Positions 45,493 through 54,777 of a DNA stretch of 64,000 nucleotides are shown here, piece by piece. Made by a program: the position numbers and the translations under genes. The stretch is taken from NCBI RefSeq assembly GCF_900112195.1, contig NZ_FOKR01000005.1, positions 180,091 through 244,090 on the forward strand, in the 5' to 3' direction. The number at the start of each line of letters is the position of its first letter. The first letter of the stretch is position 1. The notes below the pieces were generated by a model, which worked only from the letters and a program-made list of their open reading frames with translations, was not told the DNA's origin and did no database searches. Source of the DNA: Butyrivibrio sp. YAB3001. Lineage in GTDB: Bacteria > Bacillota > Clostridia > Lachnospirales > Lachnospiraceae.

Positions 45493-45561
45493 ACAATACC
45501 CTACAAGAAACATGCTCTCAATAATTTGCCGATTATCGGTTCGTTTTAATCGGTTATCGGT
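45493..45561 (-). promoter_or_regulatory. LytTR-type operator and promoter of the biosynthetic cluster
   Basis: On the minus strand ACCGATAAC (45553-45561) and ACCGATAAT (45532-45540) repeat with a 21-bp period. Ten bases on are TTGAGA (45516-45521), 17 bp and TATTGT (45493-45498). Every spacing equals that of the module at 18954-19022, and the stretch ATAATCGGCAA is also shared. It should drive the fabD-to-PPTase operon under the LytTR regulator. Confidence 0.78.
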
Positions 45562-45628
45562 ATTATTATTGGAATTTAATCCCTTTTTTACAGCGAAAAA
45601 GATCATAAAAACCGGCTTTGATAAACCA

Positions 45629-45678
45629 AAAAAGGATAATGGTGAAGGTCATTTAAAACCTTCAACATTATCCTTTTC
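45629..45678 (-). terminator. Terminator of the GH43 gene
   Basis: AAAGGATAATG-x-TGAAGG and its complement form an 18-bp near-perfect stem, followed on the minus strand by T6. It ends the transcript from the glycoside hydrolase gene before the cluster promoter. Confidence 0.8.
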
Positions 45679-45766
45679 ATCACCAGTAATCCTCAGACTT
45701 TTCTGCGATTTACAATAATATCATCTTGTCTTTTATTTCTTCTGTTTTATTTCCTCATATGTGCTT

Positions 45767-47455
45767 TTACAGCGCTACTATAAGTCTTCCATTAGAAGCC
45801 TCATTATGAGAAAGAGCAAACACGCCCTGCTTTACACCTACCCACCTGCCAGCCTCAGCGCTTATTTCTGCCACTTTGTTATAATCTTTGCCATCATAGC
45901 TCATGTAATACCTGACAATTTCTTCAGGAGCAACCGGTATTTCTTTTTCTTTACGCATTCCGATATTCTTCACTTCATACTTAATATATACATGATGTGG
46001 AACATCGCTGCATATTTCTGTTTCACTTTCATTATAAAGAATACCTCCGTCCGTAAACTCCTGTCTTCCGCTAATACTACTTGCAACTATCTTGTCTTCT
46101 TTCTTTTCAAACACAACTGCAAGATATGACATTCCAAGGTTTATTACCCCCACATAATCACCTTTGCATAGTTGAGATAGATCAAGCTTGTAAGTATGTT
46201 CAAACTCAGGAGCTTCCCACTTCTTTAAGAGAATGCACGGTAATTCTGGTATATATCTTTCCTTTTCATCATAATTGCAGTAAAGAGTGATAGATTCGTC
46301 ATCGTTTTCATTCGTAATCCAACTATCTTCATGATTAGCATTCCATTGCCAGCCTCTTAGATAAAGATCTGTAATACCTGGATTAGTAGTTTCTTTCTCA
46401 TTGTAGCTTGCAACTTCAAGCGGTTTCTTATAGGTTCTCACAGGTTCGCCGCAGCACTCACCCTCAATCTTTTTTCCAATAACAGGCCAGTCATCCTCAA
46501 AGGTCATCGGTTGCAGATGTACGATTCTTCCTGCTGCGTAGACATCCTGAAAATGTAAAAACCAGTTATCTCCCTTTGGTGTATCTACCCAAGCCCCCTG
46601 GTGAGGGCCATTTATATCTGATGAACCTTGTTTTAAGACTATGCGCTTCTCGTAAGGCCCATATATATTGCGTGAACGCAGAACCAATTGATATCCTGGC
46701 TTAACTCCTCCTGCCGGGGCAAAAATGTAATAATAGCCATTTCTTTTATATAGCTTGGGGCCTTCCGTTGTTCTGTCTCCTGTCTGATTTCCATCAAATA
46801 CCTTTACAGGTTCACCCTTTACTGACATTGCGTCGCTTGCAAGCTCTGTCACATAAAGAACGCTATTGTAGCCTATTCTGCTCTTGGCAACTCCTGATAC
46901 AAGATAAACCTTCCCATCATCATCCCAGAATGGACATGGATCAATCCACCCTGCACCAGGTCGTATATTCACCGGCTCGCTCCACACACCATATGGATCA
47001 GATGCAGTCGTCATGTAGATACCCTCATCCGGCATAGGAAAACATACGTAAAATAATCCGTCATGATATCTTATGGAAGGCGCCCACACGCCTTCTCCGT
47101 GTCTTGGTTTTCTAAAAGAAGAAACATCCTCAGGTACATTCTTTACACAATAATTTATTAAGTTCCAATTAACCAGATCTTTTGAATGAAGTATCGGAAG
47201 TCCCGGTGTGTTCGTAAAGCTCGATGCAACAAGATAGTAGTCTTCGCCAACTCTGATTGCATCCGGGTCAGAATAATCACAGTAAAGAACTGGATTTGTG
47301 AAGGTTCCATCGCCATTATCAGAAATATATACTTCAAAAAACTTATCCAAAGCCCAATTTTGCATTTCCAGATACATATTCCCCCTAAGTTCATTGTATT
47401 CTACCCACTCAAATTTGTGATCTTCTTCTGTGGGCTCAGCAACCATTTCTATCAT
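45767..47455 (-). CDS. Glycoside hydrolase family 43 with a fused NUDIX-hydrolase tail
   Basis: From about residue 44 it is a GH43 beta-xylosidase/arabinofuranosidase: FTNPVLYCDYSDPDAI (catalytic Asp), GEGVWAPSIRY, WIDPCPFWDDDGKVYLVSG and RTTEGPKLYKRNGYYY (catalytic Glu). The C-terminal beta-sandwich is typical of the family. The first 40 residues are the end of a NUDIX hydrolase, and the open frame continues upstream to 47590 with its RECLEEAG box but without a proper start. There is no signal peptide, so it would act inside the cell on imported oligosaccharides. Translation start and promoter are uncertain. Confidence 0.8.
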   Translation of the reverse strand: MIEMVAEPTEEDHKFEWVEYNELRGNMYLEMQNWALDKFFEVYISDNGDGTFTNPVLYCDYSDPDAIRVGEDYYLVASSFTNTPGLPILHSKDLVNWNLINYCVKNVPEDVSSFRKPRHGEGVWAPSIRYHDGLFYVCFPMPDEGIYMTTASDPYGVWSEPVNIRPGAGWIDPCPFWDDDGKVYLVSGVAKSRIGYNSVLYVTELASDAMSVKGEPVKVFDGNQTGDRTTEGPKLYKRNGYYYIFAPAGGVKPGYQLVLRSRNIYGPYEKRIVLKQGSSDINGPHQGAWVDTPKGDNWFLHFQDVYAAGRIVHLQPMTFEDDWPVIGKKIEGECCGEPVRTYKKPLEVASYNEKETTNPGITDLYLRGWQWNANHEDSWITNENDDESITLYCNYDEKERYIPELPCILLKKWEAPEFEHTYKLDLSQLCKGDYVGVINLGMSYLAVVFEKKEDKIVASSISGRQEFTDGGILYNESETEICSDVPHHVYIKYEVKNIGMRKEKEIPVAPEEIVRYYMSYDGKDYNKVAEISAEAGRWVGVKQGVFALSHNEASNGRLIVAL

Positions 47456-47590
47456 TTTCCCAACATAATAAGTCTGAATCGGATGAAAGTATCCTATTCT
47501 CTCATGAATTCCATAGGTTTCTGCGGAGCATAGCTGATATCTTACATTAACAGTACAGCCTGCCTCTTCCAGACATTCCCTATTAATACC
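47456..47590 (-). pseudogene. NUDIX hydrolase remnant, 5' truncated
   Basis: In frame with the GH43 gene the translation reads INRECLEEAG (second half of a NUDIX box), then RYQLCSAETYGIHERIGYF and on into the GH43 reading frame. The first half of the domain is missing. The break coincides with the start of the 103-bp repeat at 47591, so a recombination removed the 5' part. Confidence 0.75.
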
Positions 47591-47693
47591 ATCCCATCAG
47601 TTGTTAATTCAGTTTATTTTGCACCTATTTTGAGAATTCTCAAGACATTATAACACAGGATAACACGGAATAATCATGTGAATAAGAACGTTT
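47591..47693 (+). repeat. 103-bp direct repeat, copy 1
   Basis: Matches 54778-54880 over equal length. The central 47 bases, including the tandem ATAACACAGGATAACACGG, are identical. It is followed by a hairpin at about 47708-47733 (GGAGA/TCTCC, then T5). It looks like the end sequence of an integrative element. Confidence 0.85.
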
Positions 47694-47846
47694 ACCATTA
47701 TTGTCGGAGAAAGCTAAATTGCTCTCTCCGCCTTTTTATCATGATTAAATATCAAATTCATTTGTAAACAGTATCAAAGTTCTATTGTTCCTAATGCATG
47801 TTTTGATAATTCCGGTATAACGCTCCATGCCAATTTGAGTAATAAA

Positions 47847-49751
47847 TCACCAAATACTAATTCTTTTATTAGGAGCAATATACATCTGATCCTTATCTGT
47901 TACTCCAAAAGCTTCATACCACTCACTAAAATTCCTTGGAGGAATATTGGCACGGATTGGTGCAGGAGCATGAACATCTCTGGCAAGAAGAAGCTGAATC
48001 ATTTCCTCCTTGGCTTTCATACACCATATTCTACCCCAGTTTTCAAAATAGGCTTTAAAATCAGCATCAGGAATAGTATGCATAATTTCTAATGTTACAC
48101 CCATTCCTCCATTATCAGCTATATTTTCAGATACGGTAAGTTCACCATTTACTTTGCCACCATGATAAGGGATTCCATCAAACTGCTCTTTCATGTCATC
48201 TGCAAGTTTTTCAAATGCTTTGAAATCTTCTTCAAGCCACCAGTCCTTCAAATTTCCTTTTTCATCAAACTTAGCTCCGTTGGTGTCGAAAGCATGAGAT
48301 ATTTCGTGACCGATTACTGCACCAATACCACCAAGATTCTCACTTACACTCTGTGATAGGCTATAGAAAGGCTTCTGCAGGATTGCTGCAGGAAATGTTA
48401 TATCGTTACAGCTAGGATTATAGCAGGCGTTTACGAGGTGGCCTGGCATTACCCATTCTGAGCGGTCTACTTCCTTATAGAGCTTATCAAACTGGTCTTT
48501 TCTGCGAATCGTGTTAATCTTGCTTACTGACTCATATAAAGAATCACTCTCTTCAAACCTTAGCTTTGTCCAGATTTCCCTTATGGCATCAGGATAACCC
48601 ATTTTTACAACAATTGTAGATAGCTTTTTGATTGCCTCTTCCTTGGTAGAATCTGCAAGAAATGTGTTTTTCCTCATTCTAAGCTTATAGGTGTCAATTA
48701 CTTTTTGAGCGATTGAGGCAATATCCTTTTTAGCCTCTTCTCCAAAATAGGTTCTACCGTAATACACACCAACCGGCTCTTTGTAAAACTCAGATGCCAG
48801 CTGATATGCTTCTTTTTCGATCACTGGATCAGCCGCTATTCCCATAAGTGCTCTTCTATAGCTTGTTCCAATGGATTTAAGTTCCAGAGAAAGGCATGGA
48901 GTAGCAGTCAAAAGAGTTTTCACATATAACCAGTGTGTGTAAAGTTTAAAATTCTCCTCTGAGAAATAGCCATTCATCTCCTTAATGGCTTTAGGATCAT
49001 AAACTATCAGCGTGTCAGGAATCTTGTCCCCATAAAGATCTTTAAGTACTTTCTTGATATCAAAAGGCGCTACATATTCAGCAACTTCATCTACGTCCAT
49101 AGGGTTCTGATTCTTATAGTATTCAGACCATTCCAGTTGGCTTTTTACTTTCTTGGCAACAAGAGCATCAAAGGCAAGTGCATCCTCTATAAAGAGCTTC
49201 TTTTCTCCCTCAGAAAGAGGAGCAAATTCAAGAGCTTTCGCAGCCATATCAGCATAAACAGCCAAAAGTTGTTTGCCAGATTCATTATCATCTGCATAAT
49301 ACGGAGTATCCGGGAGAATTATAGCTGGTCCTTGCACTATAAAGCAGTGCTTTGTAGTGTCAGCCATGTCTACATCTGCAGCCATATCTATTGGAAGCTC
49401 GAGTCCTTTAAGAAGAAACTCCGTAGCTACATTATTAAGGTCTTCCACTGTTTCAAGTGCCTTGATCCTATTTAAAAGAGAAAGGACTGGCTCTAATCCT
49501 TCTTTATTTCTTCTTTCTGTATCAAGTACTTTCTTGTAAAGAGATATTGCATAGGCCATTTCAGGAATGTCAGAAGTCTTATCTCCTTCTGCAAAAGCCT
49601 TAAAATCAGCCATCATTGTTTTTTCAACATCCTCTGCCAACGTGTTAAATCCACCTGTCATAGGCTTATCATCAGGAATAATAGCCGTTTTAAGCCATTC
49701 TCCATTAATCGCATGATAGAGGTCGTCTTGAATTCTCACTGTTTCACCCAT
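47847..49751 (-). CDS. pepO: M13-family zinc metallopeptidase (PepO/neprilysin-like)
   Basis: The 634-residue peptidase has VIGHEISHAF (zinc His pair and catalytic Glu) and SENIADNGG (third zinc ligand Glu). The N-terminal half follows the M13 pattern, starting near DDLYHAINGEWL, and the family C-terminal APAPIRANIPPRN is present. It lacks a signal peptide, like intracellular PepO of lactic acid bacteria, and would cleave imported oligopeptides. It has its own promoter just upstream (TATAAT in the 49752-49965 gap). Confidence 0.93.
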   Translation of the reverse strand: MGETVRIQDDLYHAINGEWLKTAIIPDDKPMTGGFNTLAEDVEKTMMADFKAFAEGDKTSDIPEMAYAISLYKKVLDTERRNKEGLEPVLSLLNRIKALETVEDLNNVATEFLLKGLELPIDMAADVDMADTTKHCFIVQGPAIILPDTPYYADDNESGKQLLAVYADMAAKALEFAPLSEGEKKLFIEDALAFDALVAKKVKSQLEWSEYYKNQNPMDVDEVAEYVAPFDIKKVLKDLYGDKIPDTLIVYDPKAIKEMNGYFSEENFKLYTHWLYVKTLLTATPCLSLELKSIGTSYRRALMGIAADPVIEKEAYQLASEFYKEPVGVYYGRTYFGEEAKKDIASIAQKVIDTYKLRMRKNTFLADSTKEEAIKKLSTIVVKMGYPDAIREIWTKLRFEESDSLYESVSKINTIRRKDQFDKLYKEVDRSEWVMPGHLVNACYNPSCNDITFPAAILQKPFYSLSQSVSENLGGIGAVIGHEISHAFDTNGAKFDEKGNLKDWWLEEDFKAFEKLADDMKEQFDGIPYHGGKVNGELTVSENIADNGGMGVTLEIMHTIPDADFKAYFENWGRIWCMKAKEEMIQLLLARDVHAPAPIRANIPPRNFSEWYEAFGVTDKDQMYIAPNKRISIW

Positions 49752-49965
49752 AAAAAATCCCTTTCTTTTATCGCTTTAAATCAATGAAGAGATTATAACA
49801 AAAAAGAAAGAGATAATGCTAGTATTTCCTGCATTTTCTCCTTCTTTTTTGTTTGATTTAAAATGAAATATATTTAGATGTAGTCAAAGATTCCCTGCAA
49901 TCATTACAGACACATATATTTTATTCTTTAAAACTTCTTTCATGTATCTCCTCAGTTTTTGTTTA

Positions 49966-51648
49966 TTACGCAGCTATCATTTTAAATCCGTATAAAAGCC
50001 CCTTTGCTCTTATAAGGTCACTATATGTTCCATGTTCCTGTATCCTTCCGGATTTCATGACGAGAACTTCATCCGCCTGATTAAGCGTCGCATCATTGAT
50101 ACGGTGTGTTATCATGATTACAGTTACGCCTTCTATATTCATGATAAGGTCTTCAATATAGCGTTCCTTTGATACATCAAGATTTGATGTAATCTCATCC
50201 AGGATAAAGACTTTTGCTCCTGCAAGGAGTGCTCTGGCAATACCAATTCGCTGCTTCTCTCCACCGGAAAGATTGTATCCGTTACCATTAATCCTTGTAT
50301 CTAATCCTTCTTCAAGACCGTCTATGTATTCCGTAAGTCCGGCACTATCAATAGCATTCTGCAATTCTTCATCAGAATAGTTCTTGAAAAGAGTTATATT
50401 GTTCCGGATTGTATCATCAAAAAGAAAGACTTCCTGCTGCATGTAATTCACAACACTGTAGAGCTGTTTATCAGGAATATCACTGATATCCTTGTTTCCA
50501 AGAAGCACTCTTCCCTTTGTATTCTCAGACATTTTTAGGAACAGTTTTACCAACGTGGACTTACCGCATCCGCTATCGCCCATGATTATGTACTTCTTTC
50601 CCTGTTTAAACTCTACTTCAACGTCCTTTAGAACCTCTTTATCTTCGAAACAAACTTGGACATTTTCAGCTTTTAACGTATAGTCTTCATCAAGTGGCTG
50701 AGTTTCTGCTACGTTATCGGAATCAACCTCCGAGTATTTCTTTAGTTTATCAACAACAACTGATACTGACTTTAGGCTTGTTATAAACATGGGAACTTCC
50801 TGGAATGGCGCCAGTATTCCTCCAATAAGCTGCGAAAGAGCAAGTATCGTACCAATGTTTATCTTACCAAGGTAGACAAATACAGCACTTGTAATAATTG
50901 TCATAACATAACCTACTTGCGAACATATAATAGATATATATGCAATACGGTAGTTTGTCTTAACAAGGTTGCACTCGGCCTCTTCGCTCGCTTCATTTCT
51001 TTCCTCTGTTTGCTTCTTTATTTTGGAAAAGACAGAATAAAGCTTTATAGTATTGAAGCCTATGAGCGCATCAGAGATTACACTTTGATACTCTGCCGAT
51101 GCAGTAGAAGCCTGAGTAGAGTTCTTCTTTAACCTCTCCTGAAATATCTTTGGTATAAAAACAGAAAACATTGCAATAAGCACATTTATGAGGCAGATTA
51201 CAGGATTGACTCTGATAAGTGCTATTACAGTTACAATGAAACTTGTTGTAACCCTATAAATGCCGCATACGCTGTCAAAGTAGTCAGTACTGATCTTTTT
51301 GACATCTCTCTGCATCATGGAAACATAATATGATGGTGGTTCTTTCCTAAACTCTTGAAAACTTTTATTCATTATTCCTTCGAAAAGATTATTCTTAAAA
51401 GCTATAAGGAACTCTTTCCTCAGATTCTCGCGAGATATTTTATGAAAATAGGACACTGACATATCTGCAATAACTATAACTATGAAAGCAGCTATCATTT
51501 TTATCATCAATGTGAAATTTCCCTTTGTGGAAACTGTTATAAGCGGTTCAAGTGATAATGAAAAAAGAACTGATGTGATTGCCATTGCGGGTGAAAGAAG
51601 CATATAAATAATGAGTTTTTTCTTGTTATTAAAAAAGTATTTATTCAA
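49966..51648 (-). CDS. ABC exporter (fused membrane and ATPase domains)
   Basis: A half-exporter of about 560 residues with an N-terminal six-helix domain and ATPase with Walker A GDSGCGKS, signature LSGGEKQR, Walker B VFILDEITSNLD and MITHR. It probably works as a homodimer for export of a drug or peptide. The frame is open to TTG 51717, but that overlaps a terminator stem. TTG 51648, seven bases after GGAG, is the best start. Expression is gated by an attenuator leader. Confidence 0.85.
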   Translation of the reverse strand: MNKYFFNNKKKLIIYMLLSPAMAITSVLFSLSLEPLITVSTKGNFTLMIKMIAAFIVIVIADMSVSYFHKISRENLRKEFLIAFKNNLFEGIMNKSFQEFRKEPPSYYVSMMQRDVKKISTDYFDSVCGIYRVTTSFIVTVIALIRVNPVICLINVLIAMFSVFIPKIFQERLKKNSTQASTASAEYQSVISDALIGFNTIKLYSVFSKIKKQTEERNEASEEAECNLVKTNYRIAYISIICSQVGYVMTIITSAVFVYLGKINIGTILALSQLIGGILAPFQEVPMFITSLKSVSVVVDKLKKYSEVDSDNVAETQPLDEDYTLKAENVQVCFEDKEVLKDVEVEFKQGKKYIIMGDSGCGKSTLVKLFLKMSENTKGRVLLGNKDISDIPDKQLYSVVNYMQQEVFLFDDTIRNNITLFKNYSDEELQNAIDSAGLTEYIDGLEEGLDTRINGNGYNLSGGEKQRIGIARALLAGAKVFILDEITSNLDVSKERYIEDLIMNIEGVTVIMITHRINDATLNQADEVLVMKSGRIQEHGTYSDLIRAKGLLYGFKMIAA

Positions 51649-51683
51649 AGGTTTTCTCCAATCTATAATCTGATAAAGCATAA

Positions 51684-51860
51684 CAAAAAACTGCTCTGCA
51701 TACTTTTCTGTACGCAAAGCAGTCCTATACCATTGTTAACCTATTATAGAAAGGCAAGATGGCACAGCTAATCTGATCTAAGCGTACAAAAATAAGACCT
51801 GTCATGCAGGTAGTAACTATCTTTGTTCAACTTTTATATCAGAAAACCTTAATGCTCATC
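51684..51860 (-). promoter_or_regulatory. Attenuator leader of ABC exporter (copy 2)
   Basis: Parts in order: an ACCTGCAtgACAGGT hairpin (51798-51810), the box TGTACGCTTA (complement of 51779-51788) and a terminator ACTGCT-x-x-GCGTAC / GTATGC-x-x-AGCAGT (51690-51723) with T6, then the exporter gene. Box GTACGC can pair with GCGTAC of the terminator. Sequence and order match the leader at 8535-8746, in a different genome context. Confidence 0.7.
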
Positions 51861-51979
51861 CTTTATTTACCTCAATTATTTGTTCAAAGCAACTTTAATG
51901 TTACCATCACTCCCCAAAACATGCAAGTTATTATTCGCAAGACTGGAGAACTTATAATTATCTATTTTTTGCTTTCATA

Positions 51980-52760
51980 TTATTTCTTTTTCCTATATCT
52001 TCTGTTGCTGGTTGATCCTATTGTTTCTACTTCATCAACCAGCTCTGATAAAATAGCTCTGGTCCTTGATTAGCTAAGTCCAATAACTTCAGCAATTTCA
52101 GCTGATGAAGCATCATTTACTGTCTCCAAGTATTCCTTTATCTTATCTTGGGTTTCACTTGTTTGATTGCGAATCTGCTTGTTCGCTTGTTCGACTGTTC
52201 GCTTGTTCGACTGTTCGCTTGTTCGACTGTTCGCTTGTTCGACTGTTCGCTTGCAATCTATAAACAGTAGCCTTAATTCCATCACCGAATTCTTCAAAAA
52301 CAGGCTCTTGCAGGCCATACTGCTTGCACGATGTGATAAGTCTTGGAATACCGGTTCCCCATGCTTCAACTATATGCATGTATTGAAAAATATCGGCGAT
52401 TGCCTGATTTCTGCATTTGGATCTTCCGGTTTTCATGGTCGCAATATCCATTCCGCCATAAAGCATTCCAGGTGATACAACCTCAATTCTATCGTCAAAA
52501 ATAGAAACCTGTATCTTGGATTCTGCTAAATAACTTCGATGAATAACAGCATTAGCTACTAACTCTCTTATTGACTTTATTGGAAGCTCATATACGTTTT
52601 TACTGCAAAGGCCATTAACTTCAGCACCGATGTTAATATGCTTCAGAATAAACTGAAATGCGTCAGATAACTGCTCGTAAATAGGACCTTCAAACTCTTT
52701 TTTATCTATAAAATTATCTCTTTCATTAGAGTACATGTTACAGTTTTTACTGATCTTCAC
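51980..52760 (-). pseudogene. RecG-C-like (HATPase_c_4) transcriptional regulator, decayed
   Basis: The part up to 52254 reads well: ELVANAVIHRSY, IEVVSPG, then VEAWGTGIPRLI, the ATPase-like C-terminal block of AlbA-type regulators annotated as RecG C-terminal. The N-terminal DNA-binding region is missing. At 52184-52253 four 16-bp repeats shift the frame: the current frame stops at 52155, while the true winged-helix end (KIKEYLETVND ... AEIAEVIGLS) lies in another frame and is also broken by a TAA before SRTRAILSEL. It starts in an ATGA overlap with the upstream AAA gene. Confidence 0.75.
52184..52253 (-). repeat. Tandem 16-bp repeats, four copies plus a partial
   Basis: The unit cgcttgttcgactgtt (made of two similar 8-mers) repeats four times without change. 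Because 16 is not a multiple of three, copy-number change shifts the frame of the gene around it; all three frames of the repeat are open. Confidence 0.9.
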
Positions 52761-54346
52761 ACAGTTCCTTCAAACAGCACCTTATCGCCTACCTGAACTC
52801 TCTCCACACCTTGCGCCTTCTTTTTGTTGAAGTTAAAGCTGAGCATATAGCCAGTATCAAGATGCCAATGATTCAAATAATCTATTATTTGCTTTTCTCC
52901 TTCAGCATTGTATCTTTCTCCACGCCAGATCTTAAGCTCAATAATATACTGCTGACCAAGATAATCTATGATCACATCTGTTCTAGTCTGATCACGGGTC
53001 TGCGCTTCAATGTAGTAATTACCGGTTCCATTTATTATTGGCTTTACATACAGCAGAAACTGCTCTCTTCCGTCCTTTTCTTTAAATCTTTCTTGTAAGG
53101 GGCCACAAACTTCGGTATAAGTTTTAATGAAGCCTTCAAGAATAAGACGCATGTTCAGCTTTCCATCCTCAACAAAACGGTTCTTAGCAAGCTGACCTTC
53201 TCTTGAGAATATATTACTCTTCAATTCTTCATCAGAGAGAAATAGGTTATAGAGCATAGTTTCAAATATCCTGTTCGCTACTCTGACAGTATTATGGTCG
53301 TTCCTGATAAGGCCATACATCTGCAGCTGGATGATAGAATCCTGCTGTGCATTCCAAGTAAGTTTTGTTCCTTCCATCAGAATACTACGAATAGACTTCT
53401 TTAACTCCGGATAGCAATCAAGATTTTTAGTCAATGACTGGAACAATGTGTTATTTTCCGAAAGTATAAGCTTAATTGCCTCATCAATGCCTCTTGATGT
53501 CCAAGCATTAGCAACCCCCATTTTCTTACTTATGTCAACATCTAGCCGCTCGCAGATACGACTAACCAAGAAAGGATACCCATTAGTGTAATCTCTAATT
53601 AGTTTTGCAATAGCAACAGTATCCATTCCTGTATTATGGTCAGTCTCATACTCATCAAGCATTCCTTTTATACCACTCTCAGAAAGGCTCATGTCTATTT
53701 CAAAATCCGCTGCAATGTTCCATGGACTATTAACCTTATGGTCATCCTCAGATCTGATTTTTGATTTAAGATGCTTAACATCAGTTACCCCTGCAAGAAT
53801 CACTGACTGCATAGCCGGAACGCCATCTGTGTCACGGCTGATATAACCATCTCTGAGTTGAGCAAGAAAATCGAGGAAAACCTGATTATTTGTCGCACTG
53901 TCTACTTCATCTATAATAAGTACAATCGGCGTGTCTGAAGCTTTTATCCACCTTTTCAGGATTCTAAAAAGATCGTCCATCTTTACTTTGTCTGCATCAG
54001 AATCATTAAGCTTTTCCAATGCATCTAGTACCTTCTCAGGGATGGGAACATTCTCAAATTCGTGAAGATCTATGAGAAGTCTGGCGAAAGCCTGCGAAAA
54101 CGTTCCTTCATTTTCAAAAACCCCAGCACCTATTCCCTGAAAATCCAATGCCAAAACCAAATAATCCTTGACCAATGCTTTTTTCAAAGCACTCAGTGTT
54201 GTAGTCTTTCCATACTGTCTCGCTCTATTGATAGTAAAGTATTTACCAGCATCCACAAGCTTCCTTATTTCTGACACTCTTTCAGAAAGATCTACCATAT
54301 AATGTTTTGATGGTATGCATACAGCTGTTGTATTGAATACTTTCAT
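52757..54346 (-). CDS. AAA-like ATPase with C-terminal PD-(D/E)XK nuclease-like domain
   Basis: A 529-residue protein: P-loop variant NRARQYGKTTTLSAL (about 40-54), Walker B VLIIDEVDS, and at the C-terminus RTDVIIDYLGQQYIIELKIWRG, the D...ExK core of a PD-(D/E)XK nuclease fold. This two-domain architecture is common in anaerobic Firmicutes and Bacteroidetes; its function is unknown, with mobile-element or defence roles suggested. The promoter TTGGTA-18-TAGAAT lies at 54388-54417. It overlaps the following pseudogene by ATGA. Confidence 0.8.
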   Translation of the reverse strand: MKVFNTTAVCIPSKHYMVDLSERVSEIRKLVDAGKYFTINRARQYGKTTTLSALKKALVKDYLVLALDFQGIGAGVFENEGTFSQAFARLLIDLHEFENVPIPEKVLDALEKLNDSDADKVKMDDLFRILKRWIKASDTPIVLIIDEVDSATNNQVFLDFLAQLRDGYISRDTDGVPAMQSVILAGVTDVKHLKSKIRSEDDHKVNSPWNIAADFEIDMSLSESGIKGMLDEYETDHNTGMDTVAIAKLIRDYTNGYPFLVSRICERLDVDISKKMGVANAWTSRGIDEAIKLILSENNTLFQSLTKNLDCYPELKKSIRSILMEGTKLTWNAQQDSIIQLQMYGLIRNDHNTVRVANRIFETMLYNLFLSDEELKSNIFSREGQLAKNRFVEDGKLNMRLILEGFIKTYTEVCGPLQERFKEKDGREQFLLYVKPIINGTGNYYIEAQTRDQTRTDVIIDYLGQQYIIELKIWRGERYNAEGEKQIIDYLNHWHLDTGYMLSFNFNKKKAQGVERVQVGDKVLFEGTV

Positions 54347-54387
54347 TAGAAATCTCTTCTTTCCTTGAATAATCCTTATCTACTACT

Positions 54388-54417
54388 ATTCTAGCATTTT
54401 ACGATTTTGTTTACCAA
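54388..54417 (-). promoter_or_regulatory. Promoter of the AAA gene
   Basis: Minus-strand TTGGTA (54412-54417), an 18-bp spacer and TAGAAT (54388-54393), about 40 bp before the start codon, which has AAGGAAAG upstream. Confidence 0.55.
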
Positions 54418-54421
54418 TTGA

Positions 54422-54616
54422 CTATTCACCATCCTCATCGTTCAAGTTGGATAACTCTTTTTGAAGCTGTTTCATCTGCTCCTCAAGCTTTGCTTTTTTT
54501 AGTTCTTTCAAGTTTTTCTCAGTTCTATCCGTTAATGCTTTTGGAAAATTCCATTTCCACATTTTATATGAATGAAGAATTGAGGCACGCTCTTCTTCAG
54601 AAGAAGCAGCTTCCAA
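54422..54616 (-). CDS. Small charged helical protein, unknown, possibly a remnant
   Basis: A 64-codon frame (TTG start) coding an acidic/basic, coiled-coil-like peptide (KALTDRTEKNLKELKKAKLEEQ). No ribosome site is visible and I recognise no family. It may be the tail of a lost gene. It lies between the AAA gene promoter and the tRNA-Pro-like fragment. Confidence 0.3.
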   Translation of the reverse strand: MEAASSEEERASILHSYKMWKWNFPKALTDRTEKNLKELKKAKLEEQMKQLQKELSNLNDEDGE

Positions 54617-54667
54617 TTAAAACTGTGAATAAACGGAGTGAGTTAGATTGAAGTTAGATTTCAGGGT

Positions 54668-54698
54668 AAAAAATGAGGGTTTGCAAATCTGCAAACCC
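54668..54698 (-). terminator. Terminator behind the tRNA-Pro-like fragment
   Basis: GGGTTTGCA/TGCAAACCC form a 9-bp stem with a 4-base loop and a T-run on the minus strand. It follows the tRNA 3' fragment by about 15 bp and looks like the native tRNA terminator. Confidence 0.75.
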
Positions 54699-54712
54699 TG
54701 ATAAAATCTAAG

Positions 54713-54754
54713 TCGAGGCGACAAGATTCGAACTTGCGACCTCTGCGTCCCGAA
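54713..54754 (-). repeat. tRNA-Pro(CGG)-like 3' fragment, att site
   Basis: On the minus strand this reads anticodon loop TTCGGGA, stem CGCAG, variable AGGTC, a full T-arm GCAAG-TTCGAAT-CTTGT and acceptor strand CGCCTCG. The 5' half of the tRNA is absent. A tRNA 3' part followed by its own terminator is the expected distal att site of an element that entered the gene from the right; the intact tRNA should lie beyond the window. Confidence 0.7.
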
Positions 54755-54777
54755 TATTGCTTTGGATTTGTCTTTTT

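Noticed and set aside
52184..52253. Possible CRISPR array
   Set aside because: The 16-bp units are adjacent with no spacers, so it is a tandem repeat.
52811..53098. Rightward frame within the AAA gene
   Set aside because: Antisense shadow; the leftward frame has P-loop and nuclease motifs.
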